In this document: positions 8,648 through 17,798 of the stretch, in pieces
Layout of the letters: each line of letters opens with the position of its first letter
How positions within the stretch are numbered: the stretch's first letter is position 1
Origin: Actinomycetota bacterium
GTDB lineage: Bacteria; Actinomycetota; Actinomycetes; S36-B12; UBA5976
DNA length: 60,371 nucleotides
Assembly (NCBI GenBank): GCA_947448865.1
Contig: CANFOW010000005.1
Span: forward strand, 1-60,371
Direction: 5' to 3'
Translations under genes and position numbers: made by a program
The notes under the pieces: model-generated
What the model was told of the DNA's origin: nothing
The model's database searches: none
The model's input: only the letters and a program-made list of their open reading frames with translations

Positions 8648-9540
8648 TGGGGCCACGCTCCTTGTTGTATGCAGCAACGTGAGGCAATCTCGACAGCCGT
8701 CCGAAGAGCGTTGAATTTCACTTCTACAGGTACATCGAACCATGACCCGTGAGAACCAAGTGCACCGACCACTCCAGCACACAATGCATCTCCCGCGCCG
8801 GTTGTGTCGACAACGTCAATGCGAGGAGCGGGAACCTGGGTAATCAACACGCCATTGGTCCACCATGACGCTCCGCCGGCTCCATGTTTGATGATGAGGT
8901 TTGATCGAGATCCGAGCCAACTTGTTTCACCATCGCTTATCAGCGCGGCCACTTCATCATCGTTTGCTAACAGGATGTCTGCGTGTTCAAGAAAACTACG
9001 CACTTTCTGTGGTCCCACTGTGCGAATCGGCGCACTCGACGCTGCGTCAATCACTACGAAGGTGTCGTTTTCTCTCGCAAGTGTCACAACATCTATCGCT
9101 TGTTGCTGTGTCTCGGCGCGCATAAACGTATAGGCACTCATGACGAGTATGTCTGCTTGTCGAATCTGCGCTGCACATGGTTGCGTGAGTGACACCTGCA
9201 GATTAGCTCCGAAGTCAGGAAACATGGTTCGATTTCCCTCGCTGTCAACGACAATGACACACGTTCCGGTATGACCGCCCATGATGGTCTGTATGTGGGA
9301 CGTTCTGACCCCACGTTGTGCCAAACGATGACGTGCCAATGTCCCTAGGTCATCGTCTGCAACCGCCGCAAGTAACGACACATCATGTCCTGAGTAAGCG
9401 ATCCAGGCAGCCACATTGCTCGGTGAGCCACCGACTGACATCCGGGTCGTGGCATTTGTGTCTGATTCGAAGTTAACCGGTCCTGACAATCGACTCACGA
9501 TGTCAACGTTGATATCTCCGAAAACAACAATGCTCGTCAT
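8644..9540 (-). CDS. psuK: PfkB family kinase, probably pseudouridine kinase
   Basis: A 298-residue ribokinase-fold sugar kinase. Seen: N-terminal IVVFGDINVDIVSRL, the substrate-side VGGSPSNVAAWIAYSGHDV, and the catalytic VDTTGAGDALCAG with its anion-hole GAGD. Family membership does not reveal the substrate; the four-base overlap with psuG upstream indicates pseudouridine, which PsuK phosphorylates to pseudouridine 5'-phosphate for PsuG. The alternative is another nucleoside or ribose kinase. Its own 3' end overlaps sixA by four bases. Confidence 0.8.
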   Translation of the reverse strand: MTSIVVFGDINVDIVSRLSGPVNFESDTNATTRMSVGGSPSNVAAWIAYSGHDVSLLAAVADDDLGTLARHRLAQRGVRTSHIQTIMGGHTGTCVIVVDSEGNRTMFPDFGANLQVSLTQPCAAQIRQADILVMSAYTFMRAETQQQAIDVVTLARENDTFVVIDAASSAPIRTVGPQKVRSFLEHADILLANDDEVAALISDGETSWLGSRSNLIIKHGAGGASWWTNGVLITQVPAPRIDVVDTTGAGDALCAGVVGALGSHGSWFDVPVEVKFNALRTAVEIASRCCIQQGAWPQ

Positions 9541-10496
9541 GGCGAAATGGAGTGTGCGGCGACTGCAACGTGTGCAGCCAAAAGGGCGTTGGCATTGATT
9601 AAGGTGACATTCACTTCGAGTGACTTGTTATCTGTCTGTGTGTGAAACCAATCCAAAAGAAACGGCGTGACGTGCTTTCCATGAACACCAGCATCATGTG
9701 CCGCACGGAGACCAGAAGCTAGTGTCACGTCATGCAGTTGGTCATCCAACTCTTCATCTGAACTGATGGGTTGCGCTAAAACGATTGCACCCGGAGCCGC
9801 AATCTCATCACGAGAATGTGCAATCGCGGCTGCTTGCGCAAACGTATCAACCCGCCAAGGCACATCGTGGCCAGAGTCGGCTCGATAAAAGCCAGGAAAA
9901 CGATCTGTGCCGAAGCCAACAACTGTTATCCCGAGAGTTTCCAGTCGTTCGAGCGTCGCTCCTACATCAAGAATTGATTTCACACCCGCACACACAACTG
10001 TTATTGGTGTTCGAGCCAGCGTCACCAGGTCTGCAGATTCATCCCAAGTATCCACAGCGCCTCTGTGCACGCCTCCGAGACCACCGGTCGCAAAAAACTT
10101 AATACCCGCAAGATACGCAATGTGACTTGTCGCAGATACCGTCGTTGCTCCATTGCCCTTCATTGCAAGAATCGGTCCAAGATCGCGAGTTGACACTTTG
10201 ACAACGTTGCTGGCTGGATCGCCCAACTGAGCAAGTTGTGACTCTGTCAGACCAACGTGCACGATGCCATCAAGAATCGCGATTGTTGCAGGAACAGCGC
10301 CTCCAGCTCTCACGCTGTCTTCAATCTGAGCGGCCACAATCATATTGCGTGGACTCGGTAGTCCATGGCTGATGATCGTTGATTCCAAAGCCACAACAGG
10401 TAGTCCCTGTACTAGGGCATGAGAGACCTCGTCATTGAATACAATGTCGAATTTCGTCGGAGTCATGAGGTACAGCCTAAAGCGGAAACTCATCAC
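9537..10496 (-). CDS. psuG: Pseudouridine-5'-phosphate glycosidase
   Basis: Cleaves the C-C glycosidic bond of pseudouridine 5'-phosphate to uracil and ribose 5-phosphate. Seen: VALESTIISHGLPSPRN (active-site Glu), KVSTRDLGPILAMKGNGATTVSAT, and FFATGGLGGVHRGA, all signature blocks of the family; the length of 319 residues is normal. A GTG at 10496 or the next codon ATG opens the longest form; the ATG at 10466 (MTPTKFDIVF) is also plausible and fits the family N-terminus. First gene of a coupled operon with psuK and sixA. Confidence 0.92.
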   Translation of the reverse strand: MMSFRFRLYLMTPTKFDIVFNDEVSHALVQGLPVVALESTIISHGLPSPRNMIVAAQIEDSVRAGGAVPATIAILDGIVHVGLTESQLAQLGDPASNVVKVSTRDLGPILAMKGNGATTVSATSHIAYLAGIKFFATGGLGGVHRGAVDTWDESADLVTLARTPITVVCAGVKSILDVGATLERLETLGITVVGFGTDRFPGFYRADSGHDVPWRVDTFAQAAAIAHSRDEIAAPGAIVLAQPISSDEELDDQLHDVTLASGLRAAHDAGVHGKHVTPFLLDWFHTQTDNKSLEVNVTLINANALLAAHVAVAAHSISP

Positions 10497-10616
10497 GGCA
10501 ATTTAAAGCCGAAATATAGTTTCCTTGATGTGAGTGTTGGTGCGAGATTCCATCGTAGTAAGTTCCAAGGAGAGAATGCACCCGAAATGTGCACATAACC
10601 GTGGAGAAGGATTCCT

Positions 10617-11219
10617 ATGAGCGAGCTACAACTCATTCCCGCACGACAATATGCAGCCGCATTTATGAAGAAGGGTCAGCACCTCAAAGTCATCAATACC
10701 TATGGTCAGCAAGTTATTGATTTCTGGGCCTTCAACAGCAATGACATGGAGGAATACATGTCGATGCATCACTCGCATGCAGCCTTGTTGCGCATCATCC
10801 CGCAGGTTGGCGACACACTCGTGACAACAAAACGTCGTGGCATCATGACAATCCTTGAAGATTCAACGCCAGGTATTCATGACACTTTGATGCCATCCTG
10901 CGATCGATACCGATATGAGCAACTGGGATGCACCGAGTATCACCTCAATTGCAAAGACAATCTGGCGATGGCACTTGACGACATCGATGTGAAGCGTCTT
11001 GTTCATCCTGCACCGTTTAATCTGTTTATGAACATTCCGGTTCACACGAGTGATCACAATTCCATTTCGTGGGAGCCATCTCCTGCTGGCGCAGGTGAAT
11101 TCATCACCATGCGAGCCGAAATGGACTGTGTTGTTGCTTTCTCCTCGTGCCCGCAGGACATAGTTCCCATCAATGGACCAAACTGCGAAATTTACGATAC
11201 TCATTTCCAAATTTGGTAG
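10617..11219 (+). CDS. DUF1989 (urea carboxylase-associated) family protein
   Basis: A 200-residue member of the DUF1989 family. Seen: GQHLKVINTYGQQVIDFWAF, MSMHHSHAALL, DTLMPSCDRYRYEQLGC, PFNLFMNIPVH and FSSCPQDIVPIN, with Cys and His positions typical of the metal-binding family core. Related pairs (CgdA/CgdB) act as carboxyguanidine deiminase beside urea or guanidine carboxylase, but here a single copy stands alone with no carboxylase in the window, so the substrate is open. GGAGAAGG precedes the start. It is divergent from psuG. Confidence 0.83.
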   Translation: MSELQLIPARQYAAAFMKKGQHLKVINTYGQQVIDFWAFNSNDMEEYMSMHHSHAALLRIIPQVGDTLVTTKRRGIMTILEDSTPGIHDTLMPSCDRYRYEQLGCTEYHLNCKDNLAMALDDIDVKRLVHPAPFNLFMNIPVHTSDHNSISWEPSPAGAGEFITMRAEMDCVVAFSSCPQDIVPINGPNCEIYDTHFQIW

Positions 11220-11232
11220 GCACGAAAAACAG

Positions 11233-11272
11233 TAAGTGGATCGCCATCAGATTCTGATGAACGATCCACTTA
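11233..11272 (-). terminator. Bidirectional terminator between DUF1989 and DUF305 genes
   Basis: TAAGTGGATCG (11233-11243) pairs with CGATCCACTTA (11262-11272), extended by an inner CATCAG/CTGATG pair with a three-base loop. Read leftward it is followed by TGTTTTTCG (T-run at 11226-11230), so it terminates the DUF305 gene and may also stop the convergent DUF1989 transcript. Confidence 0.75.
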
Positions 11273-11360
11273 CAGTGCGAATCCTAAAAGGTCCCCCGCA
11301 GTACCTACTTTACACACTTCACTATTACATGTGTACAAATATGCGTCTTGGCGAATGTTT

Positions 11361-11948
11361 TTATTCAGATGCGGCGAGATCGACAAGTTGGTTGATTTCG
11401 GCATTAAGGATCTCTTCTTGGCTGCGGATGTATTTGAGGATTTGGGTGTTTGTAGTTAAAGGCTTGAACTGCTCAATAGCCGCAAGTTGACCCTTGTGAG
11501 ATGCCAGGAGCGCAGCAGTCCATGATTGATCAAATGCCGCATCACGTGCTCCTGTCAAGGTAGTGAGTTGCGCGCTTGTCAGTGCGCCACTCAAGGCCAC
11601 AGGTTGACCTTCATCCGCCTTCCACGTCGCAAGCCAGGATTGCATGATCTGCATATCAAGGTTCTGGCTTGACTCAATTCCCGCGCCGATAGTTTGGATC
11701 GCAGGATTGGCCGTATTAGTGGCCGCAAGATGAGCTATCTGGGCGCTCTGAGTTGAACTACCTAGCATGGTCTGAACCCAAGCGACTTCTTCTGAAACGA
11801 CGGGCTTCAATGTAGGCATTGTGGCTCCGCCGACCGTCGCTGCTGGCTTTGCGTCGCCATTGCTTCCGGGCAGATGGATAGAACTGCAGCCAGAAAGTAC
11901 TAACGCCCCTACCGCCGTTACTACTAACGATTTACCGAAGCTTTTCAT
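11361..11948 (-). CDS. DUF305-like lipoprotein lacking the histidine pairs
   Basis: A 195-residue lipoprotein with lipobox LSGC (Cys about residue 21). The ATG at 11948 is chosen because GGAGGAC lies just ahead of it. The two-repeat helical layout of DUF305 is visible (VQTMLGSSTQSAQIAHLA and ALLASHKGQLAAIEQF), but the family's MIPHH pair reads GSS and the second AHHEGA pair reads ASHKG. Metal binding of the standard kind is therefore unlikely. It is probably anchored on the outside of the membrane; function unknown. Neighbouring genes give no clear pathway. Confidence 0.72.
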   Translation of the reverse strand: MKSFGKSLVVTAVGALVLSGCSSIHLPGSNGDAKPAATVGGATMPTLKPVVSEEVAWVQTMLGSSTQSAQIAHLAATNTANPAIQTIGAGIESSQNLDMQIMQSWLATWKADEGQPVALSGALTSAQLTTLTGARDAAFDQSWTAALLASHKGQLAAIEQFKPLTTNTQILKYIRSQEEILNAEINQLVDLAASE

Positions 11949-12078
11949 GAGTCCTCCAAAATTCACTGAGTGTGATAACCACTAGCCATTGTCCCCACCT
12001 CAAGGCTATCCACACCTAGTTGAGTATTTTTTCGCAGGATGTTGGCGCTAGTGTGCCTGACTACCTACGCGCAAAGTA

Positions 12079-12696
12079 TTAGGCAGTTACGTAAGTGACA
12101 AACTCGTGAACTACGTTGTAGCCCACGGTCCAGCCTGCGAATATGGCGAAAACTAGACCCACCACTGTTCCGACTAAGTGAGCCGTGTGATTAATTCGTG
12201 AATTGGGTTTGCGACCGAAATACACCGAACCGACGACGAACAGAATGAGGTATTGCCACCCGCGCATCGGAATGCCGTATACATAAACACCAGTTGACGG
12301 ATCACTGATAACGACGAATGCCAGCACGGCGCTCACTGCACCGGATGCTCCCAAAGAAACATAGGACATGTCGTTTCGATGCTTGCGGTAACTCGGATAA
12401 ATGGAAATCACTAAGGCAAGAAAATAAAACGCTAAGTACACCAGCGGACCGAGTCCAGAAAACTCAGCATTAATGAACTCTTCGGCTACTGATCCAAATG
12501 ACCACAGAGTGAACATGTTAAATGCGACATGCCAGAAATCTGCATGCACGAAACCGTAAGTCACTAGTCGATAGAACTGTCGATCGCGTGACAGGGCTGG
12601 ACCAAAAAAAACCAGTTTGTCCATTAACTCTGGCGAACGCCATGCCAGAAAAGTCACAACAATTGTTAGTCCGATAATGACATTAGTAAGTTGCAT
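12079..12696 (-). CDS. Rhomboid family intramembrane serine protease
   Basis: A 205-residue membrane protein with about six transmembrane segments. Catalytic features are intact: HVAFN (HxxxN, residues 56-60) in the second helix, the GxSG motif LGASGAV with nucleophile Ser118, and the partner His173 in NHTAHLVG. Rhomboids cleave transmembrane helices of other proteins. It starts seven bases after the stop of the ion-channel homologue on the same strand, so the two are probably one transcript and the channel or its relatives could be a substrate, which is inference only. Confidence 0.9.
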   Translation of the reverse strand: MQLTNVIIGLTIVVTFLAWRSPELMDKLVFFGPALSRDRQFYRLVTYGFVHADFWHVAFNMFTLWSFGSVAEEFINAEFSGLGPLVYLAFYFLALVISIYPSYRKHRNDMSYVSLGASGAVSAVLAFVVISDPSTGVYVYGIPMRGWQYLILFVVGSVYFGRKPNSRINHTAHLVGTVVGLVFAIFAGWTVGYNVVHEFVTYVTA

Positions 12697-12703
12697 TACT
12701 GGA

Positions 12704-13792
12704 TCAATTATTTATCACGATGAAAACACCAACAAAGAACGCAATCAGTGTGGCAATGGCAATCATGGCATCGCCTTCAAAATGTCCTGATGGGTCTTGG
12801 CTTCGTCGCACAATTCCGTCGGCTGTCCAAATAATTCGCCCAATCGTCAGAATTAGCGCACAATAGGCAAGCGCATAAATTTGGTCCATGAGCACCAATG
12901 GAGATGGTGAAGGAAGTTCACCCGTGTAACCCATTTGCAAAAAGATGAGTGCAAGCAAACTTGATCCAGCAAGTGCAAGTCGCACATCGAATCGATCAGA
13001 ATTCAATAACAATGAGAACAAGGCAACTAAAAACACAATAAACATCGGAAGGAACATCTTCCACATGGCATGCGAAATCGGACGCGTGAGGTCAATTGTG
13101 GTGCGAAAAATTGAGTAGTCGCTATCTGCTTTGTCCCCGACGCCAAGACCGAAACTCGTGTCGTAATGATGCAGCTGTGTGAATACGGAAATGTTGTCTA
13201 GAGTCCACCCATCGACAGCAAAATCCTTATGCAGGTTAATGGCACTGGTATCAGGTAGATAGACCAGTTCGCTGCGGTTATAACCCGCGCTTTCAATATT
13301 TATTTCAAGTTGCTGTGTATCGATCGGATACATCGTCATGTCAAAGTTATTCACGAATTGTGCTGACACCGTAACGAACTGGTACTTCTCGCCACTGGCC
13401 ATAATAAATGGCTCCGGTAATCCTTTTTCATTCGTGTATGAGTAGGTCTTTGTAATGTACATCGCAGGGAAGCCTGGATTAATTATTTGCCAATCTGTTG
13501 TGGGGTCAATGTCACCTGACCAACGCATCCACAAATAAAAGTTGGCGTTCCAGGTGCTATCTGCAGGATGAATTTGGCTGATATCAAGAAGCTGAATTCC
13601 CATATATACTTTTTGCGCTGAACCTACCTGCGAATTGTCATCCATCAGCTGGCCGATTGCAATCGTTTCTGGACCTTCATCATGATTGCGGTTGGAAAGC
13701 ATCGCGATTCCGCCTATCGCAAAAACGACCGTCATAATGACAGAGACCGCAATTGATGATCGTTTTTGAGGCTTACGCAGTACTTTTGCCAC
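12704..13792 (-). CDS. Pentameric ligand-gated ion channel homologue
   Basis: A 362-residue protein with the layout of prokaryotic Cys-loop-type channels: an N-terminal membrane anchor or signal (about 12-31), an extracellular beta domain (about 60-240) including VYMGIQLLDISQIHP, NFYLWMRWSGD and the loop FDMTMYPIDTQQLEINIES (about 150-168), then four membrane helices (about 242-263, 268-288, 300-320 and 341-360) starting after RPISHAMWKMFLP. The two Cys-loop cysteines are absent, as in other bacterial members, and the M3-M4 loop is short. The ligand is unknown. GTG start preceded by AAGGATCC. Confidence 0.75.
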   Translation of the reverse strand: MAKVLRKPQKRSSIAVSVIMTVVFAIGGIAMLSNRNHDEGPETIAIGQLMDDNSQVGSAQKVYMGIQLLDISQIHPADSTWNANFYLWMRWSGDIDPTTDWQIINPGFPAMYITKTYSYTNEKGLPEPFIMASGEKYQFVTVSAQFVNNFDMTMYPIDTQQLEINIESAGYNRSELVYLPDTSAINLHKDFAVDGWTLDNISVFTQLHHYDTSFGLGVGDKADSDYSIFRTTIDLTRPISHAMWKMFLPMFIVFLVALFSLLLNSDRFDVRLALAGSSLLALIFLQMGYTGELPSPSPLVLMDQIYALAYCALILTIGRIIWTADGIVRRSQDPSGHFEGDAMIAIATLIAFFVGVFIVINN

Positions 13793-13888
13793 GATGGATC
13801 CTTCGCATGTTTTGAGTGTTTCTAATCTAGTGGCGCAAACGTTTACATACGGCGAAAAACGACTCTTTCAAGTAAATCATCTGTTGCT

Positions 13889-14116
13889 TTATCGTTTAAA
13901 AAGTCGCGACCAAAATCCTCGACGACGAGGAACAATTTCAGCTCGTGCTGGGCGTAACTGGCCGCTTTCTAATTTCTTGAATTCCGAGTCCCAGTCCACT
14001 TCGCGAGATTGCTCAATGTTTCCTGATTGGTGAGAATCGATAGTAAATTTCCGACCACAGTACGCACAGCGTAATGATGTCTGGCTCAGTTCCTGCCCAC
14101 ACTCACACTTACTCAT
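13889..14116 (-). CDS. Small zinc-ribbon-like protein
   Basis: A 75-residue protein with CECG near the N-terminus and CAYCGRKF about a dozen residues later, a four-cysteine pattern that suggests one zinc ribbon, followed by an acidic linker and a strongly basic C-terminus (PRRRGFWSRLFKR). No family is recognised. It lies between the nrdJ terminator and the ion channel gene on the same strand. Length and composition suggest a nucleic-acid-binding or scaffolding protein, but this is a guess. Confidence 0.6.
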   Translation of the reverse strand: MSKCECGQELSQTSLRCAYCGRKFTIDSHQSGNIEQSREVDWDSEFKKLESGQLRPARAEIVPRRRGFWSRLFKR

Positions 14117-14167
14117 GAATCGAACCTATCTGATAGCAATGATGCGCTAGATGTAATCCGGCTAAAA

Positions 14168-14208
14168 CATGTGTGAGGCACCTGTTTCATACAGACGCCT
14201 CACACATG
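14168..14208 (-). terminator. Rho-independent terminator of nrdJ
   Basis: CATGTGTGAGGC (14168-14179) pairs with GCCTCACACATG (14197-14208), a 12-bp stem with an inner CTGT/ACAG pair. On the minus strand it is followed by TTTTAG. It lies just past the nrdJ stop codon. Confidence 0.85.
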
Positions 14209-14223
14209 ACATTAACGTGCTAA

Positions 14224-17049
14224 CTAGCTACAGCCGCTGGTGCTTCCGCAGCCTTCACATACATAGCAGGACCCCGCTGGACGCATCTTGATTCCACAGG
14301 TCATGCACAGTGGTGCGTCATTGGTCTTACCAGTGATTTGCTCGAGTAACTCGCTTGACGAATGTGCGTTACCTGTTGAATGAACTACTGGCAACTGGAT
14401 TGGTGCTTGAGCCACAGGTGCACTCTGTTGCAACTGTTCAACGACTGCTTCTACTACCGACTGCGTCACGGCTGGTGTCGTGTCGTATCCAGCAACCTGC
14501 CCGGCACGCTCGTCTGCGGTGAAAATACCCAACGCTTCACGCTTTTCGTAAGGCAAGTAGTCCAGTGCTAGACGACGGAAAATGTAGTCCATCATTGACT
14601 GAGCCATGCGAATGTCCTTGTCGTCTGTCATTCCAGCTGGCTCGAAACGCATGTTCACAAACTTGGACACGAATGCCTCAAGTGGAACTCCGTATTGAAG
14701 TGCAATCGAGATTGCTACTGAGAATGCATCCATAACGCCGGCAAGAGTAGATCCTTGCTTACCCAGTTTGAGGAACACTTCACCAAGAGCGCCATCATCG
14801 TATGCACCGGCTGTCAGGTAACCTTCTGCTCCACCGACCGCAAACGATGTTGTGCGGCTGTTGCGAGTTTTTGGAAGACGCTTACGCACTGGGTGTGACA
14901 ACGCAACAGTTTCCGTTGCTGGTACTTCCTTCGTCTTAGCCTTGGCATCCGACAAAGGTTGACCAACCTTGCAGTTGTCGCGGTAGATTGCCAGCGCCTT
15001 AACACCCATCTTCCACGCTTCGAAGTAAATTTCTTCTACTTCTTCAACTGTGGCATCTTCAGGCATGTTCACTGTCTTGGAAATTGCGCCAGACAGGAAC
15101 GGTTGGCACGCGGCCATCATGCGCACGTGTCCCATTGGGCTGATGGCACGCTCTCCCATTGCACAATCGAAGATTTCGTAATGCTCTTGCTTCAAGCCAG
15201 GTGCGTCAACAACGTGACCCTTATCGGCGATGTATTCAACAATCGCTTCGACGGTCTCCTCGGTGTATCCGAGCTTGCGCAACGCACGTGGAATTGTTTG
15301 ATTAACAATCTGCATAGATCCGCCACCAACTAGCTTCTTGAACTTGACCAACGAGAAGTCAGGCTCAATACCTGTTGTGTCGCAATCCATCATGAATCCG
15401 ATGGTTCCGGTTGGTGCTAACACAGAAGCCTGTGCATTGCGCCATCCGTTTTGCTCACCAATCTTGTTGCCTTCGATCCACGAAGCAGTTGCAAGCTTGG
15501 TCACGTTTGAGTCAAGGCTCGTGACGGTCTTGAGAGATTCGGAAGCGGCTTGATGTTTACGCATAACACGCGCGTGAGCATCAGCGTTACGAGCGAAACC
15601 TTCATAAGGTCCTACAACTCCAGCGAGTTCAGCAGAACGCTTGTATGCAGTACCAGTCATCAGTGATGTAATCGCAGCTGCAAGTGCGCGTCCACCTTCA
15701 CTGTCATAGGCCAAACCTGTTGCCATAAGGAGCGCACCAAGGTTGGCGTAGCCAATTCCCAATTGACGGAACTTGCGTGTTGTGTCGCCGATGGCTTCTG
15801 TTGGGAAGTCTGCGAAACAAATACTGATGTCCATCGCAGTGATGATGAACTCAACTGCCTTTGCAAATGTTGCACCATCAAAGGTGTCATCGTCCTTGAG
15901 GAACTTCATCAAGTTCAACGATGCAAGATTGCACGAAGAGTTATCCAGTGACATGTATTCAGAGCATGGGTTCGAAGCGTTGATTCGACCAGTTTCTGGA
16001 TTTGTATGCCATTCATTGATTGTGGTGTCGTACTGAATACCAGGATCAGCACATGCCCACGCAGCTTCTGCTACCTGGCGGAACAACTTACGTGCATCAA
16101 CATGTTCAATGATTTCACCAGTGGAACGCGCACGAAGACCGAATTGTGAGCCATCTTCAACAGCCTTCATGAATTCATCGTTTACGCGAACGGAGTTATT
16201 AGCGTTCTGATATTGCACAGAGATAATGTCTTTGCCGCCAAGATCCATGTCGAAGCCGGCATCGCGTAGCGCGCGAATCTTGTCTTCTTCGCGAACTTTA
16301 GTCTCGATGAATTCTTCAATGTCTGGGTGATCAATATCTAGAACAACCATTTTCGCTGCCCTACGTGTCGCGCCACCGCTCTTAATTGTTCCGGCTGATG
16401 CGTCTGCACCACGCATGAAACTCACTGGACCCGAAGCGGTTCCGCCAGAACCCTTGAGAAGTTCCTTGCTTGAACGAATGCGTGAAAGGTTAAGTCCAGC
16501 TCCGGAACCACCCTTGAAGATCATGCCTTCTTCGCGGTACCAGTTAAGAATGCTGTCCATAGTGTCGTCAACAGACAGGATGAAACACGCGCTGACTTGT
16601 TGTGGAGAGGAGGTTCCCACATTGAACCAGACCGGTGAGTTAAAGCTGAAGACTTGATGCAACAGCATCCATGTCAATTCATGTTCGAAGATCTCGGCAT
16701 CTTCTGGTGTTGCGAAATAGCCATAGTCGCGGCCACCTTTGACATAGGTCAATACAACACGATCAATGAGTTGGCGCAACGACGTTTCGCGAGCCTGCGT
16801 GCCTACTGCACCGCGAAAGTATTTCGTTGTCACAATTGTGCTGGCGTTAATGCTCCAGAAATCTGGGAAGTCAACACCGCGTTGTTCGAATACGGTTTCG
16901 CCAGTCTTCCAATTGGTCTGGAGCACATCGCGTGGCTCCCACGTAACACTGTCGTATGGATGCACACCTGGTGTGGTGTACAAACGTGACATCGAGATGC
17001 CCTTGCCTTTGCGCTTTGCACCGGTTGATGCGTTGACTGTGTCAGTCAT
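14224..17049 (-). CDS. nrdJ: Adenosylcobalamin-dependent (class II) ribonucleotide reductase
   Basis: Reduces ribonucleotides to deoxyribonucleotides using vitamin B12 as radical source. 941 residues, the usual size of the long actinobacterial form. Seen: FSFNSPVWFNVG, SACFILSVDDTMDSI (redox Cys), FKGGSGAGLNLSRIR, NPCSEYMSLDNSSCNLAS (active-site Cys and Glu), APTGTIGFMMDCDTTGIEP, and a C-terminal zinc ribbon CMTCGIKM...CYVCEGCGS that re-reduces the active site. Followed by an intrinsic terminator and preceded at 84 bases by nrdR, with which it likely shares a promoter controlled by NrdR boxes. Confidence 0.97.
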   Translation of the reverse strand: MTDTVNASTGAKRKGKGISMSRLYTTPGVHPYDSVTWEPRDVLQTNWKTGETVFEQRGVDFPDFWSINASTIVTTKYFRGAVGTQARETSLRQLIDRVVLTYVKGGRDYGYFATPEDAEIFEHELTWMLLHQVFSFNSPVWFNVGTSSPQQVSACFILSVDDTMDSILNWYREEGMIFKGGSGAGLNLSRIRSSKELLKGSGGTASGPVSFMRGADASAGTIKSGGATRRAAKMVVLDIDHPDIEEFIETKVREEDKIRALRDAGFDMDLGGKDIISVQYQNANNSVRVNDEFMKAVEDGSQFGLRARSTGEIIEHVDARKLFRQVAEAAWACADPGIQYDTTINEWHTNPETGRINASNPCSEYMSLDNSSCNLASLNLMKFLKDDDTFDGATFAKAVEFIITAMDISICFADFPTEAIGDTTRKFRQLGIGYANLGALLMATGLAYDSEGGRALAAAITSLMTGTAYKRSAELAGVVGPYEGFARNADAHARVMRKHQAASESLKTVTSLDSNVTKLATASWIEGNKIGEQNGWRNAQASVLAPTGTIGFMMDCDTTGIEPDFSLVKFKKLVGGGSMQIVNQTIPRALRKLGYTEETVEAIVEYIADKGHVVDAPGLKQEHYEIFDCAMGERAISPMGHVRMMAACQPFLSGAISKTVNMPEDATVEEVEEIYFEAWKMGVKALAIYRDNCKVGQPLSDAKAKTKEVPATETVALSHPVRKRLPKTRNSRTTSFAVGGAEGYLTAGAYDDGALGEVFLKLGKQGSTLAGVMDAFSVAISIALQYGVPLEAFVSKFVNMRFEPAGMTDDKDIRMAQSMMDYIFRRLALDYLPYEKREALGIFTADERAGQVAGYDTTPAVTQSVVEAVVEQLQQSAPVAQAPIQLPVVHSTGNAHSSSELLEQITGKTNDAPLCMTCGIKMRPAGSCYVCEGCGSTSGCS

Positions 17050-17133
17050 GGTGTTCTCCTCTGGACCGTTCTATCTAATTCTGTGTGCGTGCGGTGTCTT
17101 GCTTTCGGGAAGTGCCTTAGGGGAAGGAAAGTT

Positions 17134-17655
17134 TTAGGTCGGCGATGTGACTGGGGTGCGCCCAGACGTGCCGATTTTTGCGGAAGTGTGGGAAGTGTCC
17201 GAGGAAGAGCACTTATTGCTGCGAAGATCCTCGATTTCAATTTCAAAATCGCTGACAGATTCGAATGAACGATAAACGCTAGCAAATCGTAAGTATGCCA
17301 CTTCATCGAGGTCCCGAAGTGGACCAAGAATGGCGAGTCCTACTTCGTTACTTGGTATTTCAGCTGAGGCTGATTGACGAACTGTGTCTTCAACTCGGGC
17401 CGCAAGTTTGGCTAAGTCGTCTTCAGTCACTGGGCGGCCTTTGCAGGCGCGTCGCACTCCGTTGATTACTTTGTCGCGGCTGAATGGAACTGCTACCCCG
17501 TTGCGCTTAATAACAGCCAGGGAGATTGCTTCAACTGTGCTGAAGCGCCGGCCGCACTCTGGGCATTCCCGACGGCGACGGATTGAATTCCCGTCGTCTG
17601 CACCACGGGTATCGATCACTTTGGAGTCGTCGTGACGGCAGTATGGACAATGCAT
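17134..17655 (-). CDS. nrdR: Transcriptional repressor NrdR
   Basis: An ATP/dATP-sensing repressor of ribonucleotide reductase genes. In 173 residues from the ATG at 17655 (GAAAGGTG upstream): zinc ribbon [17 protein letters not shown] and [15 protein letters not shown], then the ATP-cone ([20 protein letters not shown] to about residue 140). A Ser/Thr-rich C-terminal tail of about 25 residues extends beyond the usual end. It represses its own operon with nrdJ through the boxes at 17799-17846. Confidence 0.96.
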   Translation of the reverse strand: MHCPYCRHDDSKVIDTRGADDGNSIRRRRECPECGRRFSTVEAISLAVIKRNGVAVPFSRDKVINGVRRACKGRPVTEDDLAKLAARVEDTVRQSASAEIPSNEVGLAILGPLRDLDEVAYLRFASVYRSFESVSDFEIEIEDLRSNKCSSSDTSHTSAKIGTSGRTPVTSPT

Positions 17656-17798
17656 GCTGACACCTTTCGACTCGGGCCCTTGTGGCCTGTTACTCGTGTG
17701 ACTCAAGTTCACATCTGTTACTCAAGTGGCTGGTGTGACATTCCTACGGTGAAAAGTGCCCTATTTTCGCAGTTTGACAGGTCAAAAGCGTGGAATAG

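Noticed and set aside
10497-10616. Possible guanidine (ykkC) riboswitch ahead of DUF1989
   Set aside because: I could not find the conserved ykkC core; the spacer remains unassigned.
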